Shown piece by piece: positions 1 through 7,238 of a DNA stretch of 7,903 nucleotides (position 1 is the stretch's first letter; each line of letters begins with the position of its first letter). The stretch spans positions 1 through 7,903 of the forward strand of contig QIDJ01000269.1 in NCBI GenBank assembly GCA_003228395.1, in the 5' to 3' direction. A program made the translations under genes and the position numbers. Origin of the DNA: Flammeovirgaceae bacterium (lineage in GTDB: Bacteria > Bacteroidota > Bacteroidia > Cytophagales > Cyclobacteriaceae). Under the pieces are notes generated by a model. That model ran no database searches, was not told the DNA's origin, and saw only the letters and a list, made by a program, of their open reading frames with translations.

Positions 1-1027
1 CAAACATTTTCTGATGTATCAGCACGGTGCCTTTGGCGTTTACAGCGGTAACAAGGGCTACACTGAGCAGGTCAGGCGTAAAACCGGGCCAGGGAGCATC
101 GGCAATGGTCATGATGGCGCCGTCGATAAAGGTTTCTATCTCATAATGTTCTTGGGCCGGAATTTGAATGTCGTCACCGTCGATCAGCATATCGATACCC
201 ATTCGCTGAAAAACCAGCGGGATAAGCCCCAGATGCCGGACACCGGCATTTTCAATGGTGATATCTGATTTGGTCATGACCGCCATGCCGATAAAGCTTC
301 CCACTTCGATCATATCCGGAAGCAGGGTGTGCTCGGCGCCATGCAGCGCTTTCACGCCTTCAATCGTAAGCAGGTTGGAACCGATACCGGAAATAAGTGC
401 ACCCATATTTACAAGCATCCGGCAAAGCTGCTGTACGTACGGCTCACATGCGGCGTTGTAAATGGTGGTGGTGCCATTTGCCATTACGGCCGCCATGGCA
501 ATGTTGGCTGTGCCTGTAAGTGATGCTTCGTCCAGGTGCATGTATGCCCCTTTCAGGTTGGCAGCTTCGATCTGGTAGGCGCCGGATTTGGTATCATAGT
601 GAAAATTCGCCCCTAATTCTTTAAATCCCAGGAAGTGTGTGTCAAGTCTTCTACGACCAATTTTATCACCTCCGGGCCGTGGAATGCTTCCTTTGCCAAA
701 GCGGGTTATAAGTGGCCCCATGATCATAATAGAGCCCCGCAACGAAGAGGCTTTTTCCTTAAAATCATCAGATTCCAGGTAATCCAGGTTTACCTCATCG
801 GCAATGAACTCAAAAGTTCCCGCTCCTTTTTTAGTAATTTTTACGCCCAGGGAATTAAGCAAGTCAATTAGCTTATTTACATCCCTGATATCCGGGATGT
901 TATGTATTATAACCGGGTCGGCAGTGAGCAGACAGGTGCAAATTACCTGTAAAGCCTCATTTTTTGCTCCCTGTGGTGTAATTGCTCCCGAAAGGGAAGC
1001 GCCCCCTTCGATTTTGAAAGAAGCCAT
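1..1027 (-). CDS. murA: UDP-N-acetylglucosamine 1-carboxyvinyltransferase MurA, C-terminus cut off by window edge
   Basis: MurA transfers enolpyruvate from phosphoenolpyruvate to UDP-GlcNAc, the first committed step of peptidoglycan synthesis, in the cytoplasm. I translated the minus strand from ATG 1027-1025: 342 codons are visible and about 90-95 of the usual ~435 residues lie beyond the left edge. Family residues are in place: Lys22-Asn23 in the AKNEA motif, Arg97 (E. coli Arg91), the loop PGGDKIGRRR at 118-127 with Arg126 (E. coli Arg120), and Asp319 (E. coli Asp305) in the PGFTPDLL region. The loop residue equal to E. coli Cys115 is Asp121 (codon 667-665), a natural variant known to resist fosfomycin. 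The start follows the DUF4290 stop by one base and has a good AAGGAGT site at 1038-1032, so translation is probably coupled to that gene. The identification is secure. Confidence 0.96.
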   Translation of the reverse strand, partial: MASFKIEGGASLSGAITPQGAKNEALQVICTCLLTADPVIIHNIPDIRDVNKLIDLLNSLGVKITKKGAGTFEFIADEVNLDYLESDDFKEKASSLRGSIMIMGPLITRFGKGSIPRPGGDKIGRRRLDTHFLGFKELGANFHYDTKSGAYQIEAANLKGAYMHLDEASLTGTANIAMAAVMANGTTTIYNAACEPYVQQLCRMLVNMGALISGIGSNLLTIEGVKALHGAEHTLLPDMIEVGSFIGMAVMTKSDITIENAGVRHLGLIPLVFQRMGIDMLIDGDDIQIPAQEHYEIETFIDGAIMTIADAPWPGFTPDLLSVALVTAVNAKGTVLIHQKMF

Positions 1028-1028
1028 G

Positions 1029-1736
1029 TTAACTCCTTCTTCTACGGTGTTGGTTACGTCCTGAACCCTGTCGGCCACCCTGGCCGCGTCCGCCACTCTG
1101 ACCTCGGCCGGAACCCTGGCTCCGTGCAGTGCGTTGGTTGCGGCGGGCAGGCGGTCTGCCTTTGTCTTTGTACAGGACTTCAAAAAGGTTGTTTTCCGTT
1201 ACCTTTTCGGGATCAATATCAAGCTGACCGCCTGATAAGTCACGGATATTTTTGATAATTACTTTGTCTTCCGCATTTTCCTTATTCCAGGTTGACTGAA
1301 AAGTTTTCATGAGCTTGCCTATGTAGATAATGGCATGCTCTCGTTTTTCCGGATCGTCTGTTTCTAACGCTTTTTGGATAAGCAGTTCAATATTACGCCC
1401 ATAGTGCTTGAGTTTTACTTTATGACTATAGTATTTCATGGGTTCCGGCTTCTTTGTGAGGAGGGTTGGTTCCGGTATAGGATACGGGGAATCGATATCA
1501 AGTTTCATGTCAGAAATGATGTGAAGGTCATCCCAGAATTTTTGCTCTGATTCAGGTGTGTAATTGCCTCCCGGAACAATCTGTCGCATAAGCTGGATCA
1601 GCGTGTGGGCGTATTTTGTTCGCTTTTCTTTGTCATCAAAGTTGTGGACAAAGTCAATAAGCTTCTGAATGTTACGACCGTATTCTTTTAATACCAAAGG
1701 GTTTCTGCTCGTATTATAGTCTTTTTCCAATGCCAT
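1029..1736 (-). CDS. DUF4290 domain protein with Arg/Gly-rich C-terminal tail
   Basis: A 235-residue cytoplasmic protein of unknown function. Its start (KDYNTSRNPLVLKEYGRNI, 5-23) and the segment around FWDDLHIISDMKLDIDSPYP (67-86) match my recollection of the DUF4290 family, a Bacteroidota protein often found beside murA. There is no signal peptide or membrane helix. Residues 16-53 and 109-146 are an internal repeat: both begin LK-x-YGRNI, both carry DD-x-EKR 18 residues later and LM at the end, with 16 of 38 positions identical and no gap. After residue 192 the protein turns into a basic, low-complexity Arg/Gly/Gln tail with RGQ and GGR units, ending HRRRRS. Such tails often bind RNA or other nucleic acid, but that is inference. 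The ATG at 1736 has no Shine-Dalgarno. It sits 27 bases after uvrD and one base before murA, so co-transcription is likely. A role linked to the cell envelope is suggested only by position. Confidence 0.88.
   Translation of the reverse strand: MALEKDYNTSRNPLVLKEYGRNIQKLIDFVHNFDDKEKRTKYAHTLIQLMRQIVPGGNYTPESEQKFWDDLHIISDMKLDIDSPYPIPEPTLLTKKPEPMKYYSHKVKLKHYGRNIELLIQKALETDDPEKREHAIIYIGKLMKTFQSTWNKENAEDKVIIKNIRDLSGGQLDIDPEKVTENNLFEVLYKDKGRPPARRNQRTARSQGSGRGQSGGRGQGGRQGSGRNQHRRRRS
1032..1038 (-). promoter_or_regulatory. Shine-Dalgarno site for murA
   Basis: Read on the minus strand this is AAGGAGT, ending four bases before the murA ATG. It lies inside the last codons of the DUF4290 gene. It is the clearest Shine-Dalgarno sequence in the window; the other gene starts have none. 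It fixes the murA start and suggests that ribosomes finishing DUF4290 help murA translation. Confidence 0.7.
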
Positions 1737-1763
1737 GTGTGTAATTTAAATAGGTAAAATGTA

Positions 1764-4019
1764 TTACTCGTGTATTCTAAGCTTTGCAAAGCTAAGTAAT
1801 AAAGTCTTCTCGCCAAAGTTATCGAATTTCACTTTTGCTTTTCTGCCGGCGCCGTTCTCATCAATGTCAAGCACTTTACCATAACCAAATTTCGGATGCT
1901 CAACCTTCATTCCGATTTCAAGCGCCGACGTGTCACTGGGTTCAAATCCGGGAGATACTGTATAATCACCTGTTTTTTTGAAGGTATTTGCACTTTTCTT
2001 TTGTACATCTCTTCGTACGCTGTTGATAAACGATTTGGTGCGGTTGGGGATTACGGGCTCGCTGAAGCTGAATTTAGTGTCAACCTGGATATATTTGGGC
2101 TCAATTTCATCCAGGAAACGGCTTGGCTCACAATTCTTTAGCCGGCCAAACCTGTACCTGGTTAATGCATAGGATAGTGTTAATTTTTCTTTTGCCCGTG
2201 TAATGGCTACATAAAAAAGACGCCTTTCTTCTTCCAAATCAGCACGGCTGCTTAGCATCATTTGAGAAGGAAAAAGGTCTTCTTCCAACCCGACGATATA
2301 GATGTTTTTAAACTCCAGACCTTTGGCCATATGTATGGTCATGAGGGTTACTACATTGTTGTCGTCTGATTTATCGGTATCAACGCCGGTGAGCAGTGAA
2401 ACCTCCTGCAGAAAAGCGCCAAGGTTTACATCTTTGTTGTCCGTGTTATCAACAAACTCTTTTACGGCATTGAGCAATTCCTGCACATTTTCGTATCTCG
2501 AAAGTCCTTCTATAGTTTTGTCTTCATAAAGCTCTTTGAGAATGCCCGATTGTTTGGCAATCAGGGTTGCGGCATCAAAGGCGTCTTTGTGGTTTACTTC
2601 AAGTTCGAACCGCTTGATCAAAGTAACGAAACCGGAAAGGGTAGCGGATACTTTGCCATGGATAAACTGGTGAATGTTTTCAATAACCTCCCAGATTGAA
2701 ATGGTGTGTTCTTCTGCTGCTACGAGTATTTTGTTTATGGTCCCAGGCCCGATACCGCGTTTTGGCAGGTTTACGATTCGTTTAAATGATTCCTCGTCAT
2801 TGTGATTGATGGTAAAACGCATGTAAGCCAGAAGATCCTTAATTTCCCTGCGCTGGTAAAACGATAATCCGCCTACGATTTTATATTTGATATTTACCCT
2901 CCTGAGCGCTTCTTCAATGGCCCTCGACTGACTGTTGGTACGGTAAAGAACAGCAAAATCACTGTTTTGAATTTTATTTTGCATCTTTTCTTCAAAGATT
3001 GAAGACGCCACCAGCCTCCCTTCTTCATGATCCGAGGAAGCTTTAAGCAGACTAATAAGTTCACCTGACTGATTGGTGGTCCACACCTGCTTATGAATTT
3101 GTGCCCTGTTACGAGCAATTACCGAATTGGCTACGTTTACGATGTTTTGCGTTGAACGGTAGTTCTGCTCCATCTTAATGATTTTGATATCGGAATAATC
3201 CTTCTCAAAATTCAATATATTTCGTATATCAGCACCTCTGAAGGCATAGATGCTTTGGGCGTCATCGCCAACTACACAAATATTCTGATGCACTGCAGCC
3301 AGTTTCCGGGTGATGATGTATTGGGAAATATTCGTGTCCTGAAACTCATCTACCAGTACATAATTAAACCGGTGCTGATATTTATTAAGTACATCAATAT
3401 GGTTTTTAAACAGAATATTGGTATTGAAGAGTAAATCGTCAAAGTCCATCGCTCCGGCCCGTTTGCATCTTTCAGAATAAATTCGATACAGTTTTCCCAT
3501 TTTGGGTTTCATGTTTGCTTCATCTTCGGCAAAGTATTCCGGATTGTTGATGTAAGCCTGCCATGAAATCATCCTGTTTTTTGCACCCGAAATACGGTTT
3601 AGCACCACATTGGCTTTATACACTTTTTCATCGAGTTCCTGTTCTTTTACGATGGTTTTAATAAGTGATTTAGAATCGTCCGTATCATAGATTGTGAAAT
3701 TGGCCGGATAGCCTAAAAATCCGGCTTCCGCGCGCAATATTCTCGCAAAAACAGAATGAAATGTGCCCATCCATAAGTTTCTGGCTTCAGCACCTATTAC
3801 ATTCTCAATACGGTGCCGCATTTCAAGGGCGGCTTTGTTTGTAAAGGTCAGTGCAAGTATGTTAAAAGGGTCAACTTTATGCGCATTTACAAGATGGGCA
3901 ATGCGGTAAGTCAACACCCGTGTTTTACCGGATCCGGCTCCGGCTATAATCATTGCCGGCCCTTCTGTATTTACCACCCCTTCTCTTTGCGGTTCATTAA
4001 GGCCATCCAGGTATTGCAT
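1764..4019 (-). CDS. uvrD: ATP-dependent 3'-5' DNA helicase, UvrD/PcrA family
   Basis: A 751-residue superfamily 1A helicase that uses ATP to move 3' to 5' on single-stranded DNA, working in nucleotide excision repair, replication restart and clearing of RNA polymerase or recombinase. All core motifs are present: Q motif LNEPQREG (7-14), Walker A AGAGSGKT (26-33), Ia LALTFTNKAALEMR (55-68), Ic GTFHSVFARILR (85-96), Walker B VDEFQDTN (223-230), III GDDAQSIYAFRGA (251-263), IV QNYRST (285-290), V TLMTIHMAKGLEF (558-570) and VI RLFYVAITRAK (600-610). The end (about 702-749, GMKVEHPKFGYGKV onward) is the Tudor-like domain that in PcrA/UvrD contacts RNA polymerase. Length is normal and nothing is broken. 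The ATG at 4019 lies five residues before the Q motif region. Only 46 bases separate it from the divergent permease frame, so its promoter must lie there or inside that remnant; I see no strong -33/-7 pair. It heads the uvrD-DUF4290-murA run. UvrD and PcrA cannot be separated from sequence alone. Confidence 0.95.
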   Translation of the reverse strand: MQYLDGLNEPQREGVVNTEGPAMIIAGAGSGKTRVLTYRIAHLVNAHKVDPFNILALTFTNKAALEMRHRIENVIGAEARNLWMGTFHSVFARILRAEAGFLGYPANFTIYDTDDSKSLIKTIVKEQELDEKVYKANVVLNRISGAKNRMISWQAYINNPEYFAEDEANMKPKMGKLYRIYSERCKRAGAMDFDDLLFNTNILFKNHIDVLNKYQHRFNYVLVDEFQDTNISQYIITRKLAAVHQNICVVGDDAQSIYAFRGADIRNILNFEKDYSDIKIIKMEQNYRSTQNIVNVANSVIARNRAQIHKQVWTTNQSGELISLLKASSDHEEGRLVASSIFEEKMQNKIQNSDFAVLYRTNSQSRAIEEALRRVNIKYKIVGGLSFYQRREIKDLLAYMRFTINHNDEESFKRIVNLPKRGIGPGTINKILVAAEEHTISIWEVIENIHQFIHGKVSATLSGFVTLIKRFELEVNHKDAFDAATLIAKQSGILKELYEDKTIEGLSRYENVQELLNAVKEFVDNTDNKDVNLGAFLQEVSLLTGVDTDKSDDNNVVTLMTIHMAKGLEFKNIYIVGLEEDLFPSQMMLSSRADLEEERRLFYVAITRAKEKLTLSYALTRYRFGRLKNCEPSRFLDEIEPKYIQVDTKFSFSEPVIPNRTKSFINSVRRDVQKKSANTFKKTGDYTVSPGFEPSDTSALEIGMKVEHPKFGYGKVLDIDENGAGRKAKVKFDNFGEKTLLLSFAKLRIHE

Positions 4020-4065
4020 TTCATGTTTCTATTAACCTGCAATTTACAATTTGCGCTTTTATTAA

Positions 4066-6075
4066 ATGATCAAAGTGCCAATAAAAATATTTTCCTATCC
4101 GCTTATAGCCGGAGATCCGAATACAGCCATGAAAGACCTTAATTCCGTTTTGATCTCCGATCGGCTTGCGGTAAAATATTTCGGCAATAACTGGAAAGAT
4201 ACTAATGTGATCGGGCGGACACTTAAAATTGATAATTACAGTGATTTTACCGTTACAGGTGTCTTTGAAAATCCTTCTTCAAACTCTTCGTTGCAATTCA
4301 ACTGGCTCATCCCCGCCCGGGAATATATACGCCGGAACAACTGGGTGGAAAACTGGGGTAACGGCGGATTCAGAATGGCATTGACCCTGAAAGAGGGAAC
4401 AGATGTGGAAGCTTTTGCTAAAAAAGTGGAGCAGGAGATCAATAACCACACCAACAACACGGAAGATGAACGACTCTTTTTACAGAAATATTCCGACCGG
4501 TATCTGTACGGGACCTTTGAAAACGGTGTCAGCATTGGAGGCCGCATCGATTATGTACACATATTCGTGGTTATTGCCGTATTTATCCTGGTGATCGCCT
4601 GCATTAATTTCATGAACCTGGCCACGGCACGGGCTTCACGAAGGGCGAAGGAAATCGGGTTGCGAAAAGTAATGGGCGCTCAAAAGGGCACATTAGGTGT
4701 TCAGTTCTTAACAGAATCCGTTGTGATCTCCCTGGTATCAGTGATTTTCGCTGCTAGCCTGGTTTACTTTTTGCTGCCCTGGTTCAATCAGTTGGCCGGC
4801 AAATCAATTACTGTTGATTTCAACGATCCCAGGATGTGGTTGCTCCTGGCAGGAATAACATTTATCACAGGACTCTTATCCGGAAGTTATCCCGCTTTGC
4901 TGTTACCATCGTTTAAAATTACAAGTTCACTGAAGGGCACATTGAAACATCCCGGTGGAGCGGCTTTTTTCAGGAAAGGCCTGGTAGTATTTCAGTTCGC
5001 AATTTCCATCCTGCTAATCATCGGTACGCTCACGGTTTCCAGGCAGATGAGCTATATTATGAACAAAAACCTGGGTATGGATAGGGAAAACCTGATTTTT
5101 ATCGAATTGGAAGGTGAAACGGCAAAACGATTTGAGACCTATAAAAATGAGTTGCTGAATGTCCCGGAGGTGCAGAACGTGACATCCACGAGCGGGAATC
5201 CCCTGTCGTACGGGCGGTCTTCGAGCAGTCCTTCATGGGAGGGCAAAGACCCGGATGAAACGGTGGAAATGAACATCCTTATGGTTAGTACGGATTTTAT
5301 CGAGACCATGGATATGGAACTTGTATTCGGACGTGACTTCTCCGATGAATATGGAACCGATTCTGCCAACTTCATCATCAATGAAGAAGCTGCCAGAATC
5401 ATGGGCTTCGAAAATCCCGTTGGTGAGCGCTTGTCTGTTTGGGGTGTGGACGGGCAGATTATTGGTATGGTAAAAAACTTCCATATAGGCAGCATGTACG
5501 AGCCGATTCCTCCTTTGGTAATCCGCTACGATCCGCAAAATACCTTTGTTACTTTTATTCGCATCAGAGGAAATGAGCAGGATGCCCTGCCGGCTATAAG
5601 GCAGGTCACTTCGGAATTAAATCCTTCTTTCCCTTTTGCCTTCGAATTTCTGGACGAGGAATATAAAAAATCCTACCGAAGTGAGTTGAATATCAGCACG
5701 TTATCAAATATTTTTGCGACCATGGCCATTTTTATCTCGTGTCTGGGTCTTTTCGGGCTATCTTCCTTTTCTGCTGAGCAACGCACAAAGGAAATCGGCA
5801 TACGCAAGGTACTGGGAGCCAATGTTGCCAAACTGATGATGTTGCTGTCGAAAGATTACATTATACTTATCCTGTTGGCATTCATTATTTCTGCCCCATT
5901 CGCGTATTACTTTGCATCCGGATGGCTGGATAAGTTTGTGTACAAGACCGGGTTGGGATTGGATGTCTTTGTTATTTCCGGGATTGCTGCAATTATTGTC
6001 GTGGGATTCACCGTCAGTTTCAAGTCCTTCCAGGCGGCCTCCGCTAATCCTGTGGACACATTGAAGGAGGAGTAA
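4066..6075 (+). CDS. ABC transporter permease, MacB/FtsX type, N-terminally truncated (likely pseudogene)
   Basis: The 669-residue frame matches the large Bacteroidota permeases with two MacB-type periplasmic domains and two FtsX membrane domains, usually about 780-800 residues. In such systems the permease works with a separate ATPase and couples ATP use to changes in the periplasm; none is encoded here. Visible parts: the end of periplasmic domain 1 (about 9-160), helices near 163-187, 217-240, 257-280 and 304-325, periplasmic domain 2 (about 340-540), and helices near 547-568, 598-620 and 631-652. Two coupling motifs, RAKEIGLRKVMGA (193-205) and RTKEIGIRKVLGA (573-585), confirm the fold. 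Family similarity seems to start at about residue 8-10 (KIFSYPLIAGDP), so the first helix and roughly 110-120 residues are missing. A TAA stop (4063-4065) lies directly before the ATG and there is no ribosome binding site. The rest of the frame is intact, so the loss may be recent. Substrate unknown. Confidence 0.88.
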   Translation: MIKVPIKIFSYPLIAGDPNTAMKDLNSVLISDRLAVKYFGNNWKDTNVIGRTLKIDNYSDFTVTGVFENPSSNSSLQFNWLIPAREYIRRNNWVENWGNGGFRMALTLKEGTDVEAFAKKVEQEINNHTNNTEDERLFLQKYSDRYLYGTFENGVSIGGRIDYVHIFVVIAVFILVIACINFMNLATARASRRAKEIGLRKVMGAQKGTLGVQFLTESVVISLVSVIFAASLVYFLLPWFNQLAGKSITVDFNDPRMWLLLAGITFITGLLSGSYPALLLPSFKITSSLKGTLKHPGGAAFFRKGLVVFQFAISILLIIGTLTVSRQMSYIMNKNLGMDRENLIFIELEGETAKRFETYKNELLNVPEVQNVTSTSGNPLSYGRSSSSPSWEGKDPDETVEMNILMVSTDFIETMDMELVFGRDFSDEYGTDSANFIINEEAARIMGFENPVGERLSVWGVDGQIIGMVKNFHIGSMYEPIPPLVIRYDPQNTFVTFIRIRGNEQDALPAIRQVTSELNPSFPFAFEFLDEEYKKSYRSELNISTLSNIFATMAIFISCLGLFGLSSFSAEQRTKEIGIRKVLGANVAKLMMLLSKDYIILILLAFIISAPFAYYFASGWLDKFVYKTGLGLDVFVISGIAAIIVVGFTVSFKSFQAASANPVDTLKEE

Positions 6076-6076
6076 C

Positions 6077-6225
6077 ACCCTAAATATTTCATTCATAATA
6101 AGGCGCTACTGTTATTTTAGAGGCAATGATTGAAAGTGTAATGCCTTAACAATTTTACCTTCAAATATTAATTCAATTCAAGTAAAACTTTATTGCATAC
6201 AGGTTAACTAATTCATATTTAGGGT
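6077..6225. repeat. Perfect 11-base inverted repeat bracketing an AT-rich spacer
   Basis: ACCCTAAATAT at 6077-6087 returns as its exact reverse complement at 6215-6225, with 127 bases between. The left arm begins two bases after the permease stop codon. The arms could be ends of a very small mobile element, paired binding sites, or chance in AT-rich DNA. No convincing target-site duplication is visible outside the arms, and I see no reading frame between them. The rest of the spacer up to 6350 is strongly AT-rich and holds no gene, no RNA gene I recognise and no clear terminator with a U-run. Confidence 0.4.
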
Positions 6226-6323
6226 TTAATATTTATTCTAATTACTTGGGAAAGTCATAAAAATGAAAATATATTATTTTTAAATAAAAATGCTAATAAT
6301 GTAGAATAGACGTCTTTTATTGC

Positions 6324-6331
6324 TATTTTTG
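6324..6331 (+). promoter_or_regulatory. Possible Bacteroidota -7 promoter box for the TcmP-like gene
   Basis: TATTTTTG fits the TAnnTTTG -7 consensus used by the main sigma factor of Bacteroidota. It ends 19 bases before the ATG at 6351. I see no TTTG or TTG at the proper -33 distance, and the surrounding DNA is AT-rich, so a chance match is possible. If real, transcription would start close to 6338-6340, giving a leader of only about ten bases before ATG 6351. Confidence 0.35.
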
Positions 6332-6350
6332 TTAAACCCTCTTGGCATAC

Positions 6351-7202
6351 ATGATATTAGAAAAATTCAATCCGGTCATCCCATCTGAGGATGATGGATT
6401 CGCCATAGAAGCCATTACTTCCTGGTCGTTATCGAGGAATCAGCTTATCCGCCACTACCTCCACGTTTTTACCGGCACGATGCAGCGCAAATTCAATTAT
6501 CTGGTTTATCTTGATCTGTATGCGGGCAGTGGATTAAAACGGCTTGAAAATTGTGAAATCAAAAGCGGATCGCCGGTTATAGCATTATCTGAACCCAGGC
6601 ATTTTTCAAAATATATTTTTTGTGAAAAAAATAAGGATTACAGCGATGCACTTAAGGTACGGGTAAATAAATACTGCAGGCAGGAGAACATTCTGGTTTT
6701 TAACGGAGACCCGAATCATCTCATTGAGCGACTGGCCTACTACATACCGGATTCCACCAAGAAAAACAAAGTGGCCACCATTTGTCTGATCGATCCGTTT
6801 TCATTGGATATTGATTTTGAAACCGTACGGTTATTGTCAGAGTTGGGTGTGAATTTTCTGGTTGTACTTGCATTACCCTGGAAGTCAAAAGACAGATTCC
6901 GATTTTGTATTGATGAAGAAAGAGAGTTGCTGAATGCATTTTTGGGCAAACCCTGGAGCAGTTTTAAAAATGGATTACCGGTCAATAATAATGAGATATT
7001 TTTCAGAAATCTGGTAAGATACTTTCATCAGAACCTGACCGGACTTGGGTACATGGCCAAAGGTTCTTTTCATAAAATGGAAGATACGAATTATGACATT
7101 CCATTCTTTTTCTGTGGCTATTACTCCAACACTGCCGGAACACGAAAAATACATTCCGAAGTGTTGAAAAGTGTGACGCCACAGGTTAAATTATTTGAAT
7201 AA
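6351..7202 (+). CDS. tcmP: TcmP-like protein (three-Cys-motif partner family), methyltransferase-like fold
   Basis: A 283-residue cytoplasmic protein resembling the three-Cys-motif partner family, whose members look like SAM-dependent methyltransferases but have no settled activity. Motifs in order (numbered from ATG 6351): WSLSRNQLIRHYLHVF (25-40), motif I YLDLYAGSG (53-61), GSP (73-75), acidic motif FCEK (90-93), NGD (118-120), and motif IV LIDPFSLDIDF (146-156), matching the usual IDPFG of the family. Asp, Gly and Glu residues for cofactor binding therefore look intact. A TTG at 6342 would add three residues; I prefer ATG 6351, and neither has a Shine-Dalgarno. Family members often sit beside a phage Gp37/Gp68-like (DUF5131) protein with the three-Cys motif, but none is in this window. 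The coding DNA is visibly more AT-rich than the permease frame before it, which fits horizontal transfer. Family assignment comes from motif memory, so I am fairly but not fully sure. Confidence 0.72.
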   Translation: MILEKFNPVIPSEDDGFAIEAITSWSLSRNQLIRHYLHVFTGTMQRKFNYLVYLDLYAGSGLKRLENCEIKSGSPVIALSEPRHFSKYIFCEKNKDYSDALKVRVNKYCRQENILVFNGDPNHLIERLAYYIPDSTKKNKVATICLIDPFSLDIDFETVRLLSELGVNFLVVLALPWKSKDRFRFCIDEERELLNAFLGKPWSSFKNGLPVNNNEIFFRNLVRYFHQNLTGLGYMAKGSFHKMEDTNYDIPFFFCGYYSNTAGTRKIHSEVLKSVTPQVKLFE

Positions 7203-7226
7203 ATTCTCCTGAATTAAGATTACGGC

Positions 7227-7234
7227 TATCTTTG
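7227..7234 (+). promoter_or_regulatory. Bacteroidota -7 promoter box at the DUF3109 gene
   Basis: TATCTTTG matches TAnnTTTG exactly and ends only four bases before the ATG at 7239. This close arrangement recurs in Bacteroidota and implies a start of transcription at or beside the start codon, that is, a leaderless or nearly leaderless message. A -33 TTTG at the standard spacing is not visible; the nearest TTTG (7194-7197) is about 29 bases upstream. The box indicates that the DUF3109 gene does not depend on read-through from the TcmP-like gene. Confidence 0.55.
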
Positions 7235-7238
7235 CTGC

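Noticed and set aside
14..1064. Plus-strand reading frames opposite murA
   Set aside because: The minus strand gives a continuous MurA with all catalytic residues; these frames are its shadows.
1896..2529. Plus-strand reading frames of 64-81 codons opposite the helicase gene
   Set aside because: They lie antisense to a fully conserved helicase, have no ribosome binding site and no recognisable domain; shadows of the real gene.
4075..4081. TTGGCAC on the minus strand upstream of uvrD, like the -24 part of a sigma-54 promoter
   Set aside because: The required -12 element (TTGC-like, five bases further) is absent, and a repair helicase is an unlikely sigma-54 gene.
6100..6147. AAGGC ... GCCTT and AGGCA ... 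TGCCT pairings in the spacer as an RNA hairpin or terminator
   Set aside because: Stems of five pairs with long loops, mutually exclusive and without a following T-run; not distinguishable from chance.
6076..6350. Spacer checked for CRISPR repeats, tRNA or small RNA genes
   Set aside because: No regularly spaced repeats, no cloverleaf with a T-loop, and no strong structured element seen by eye.
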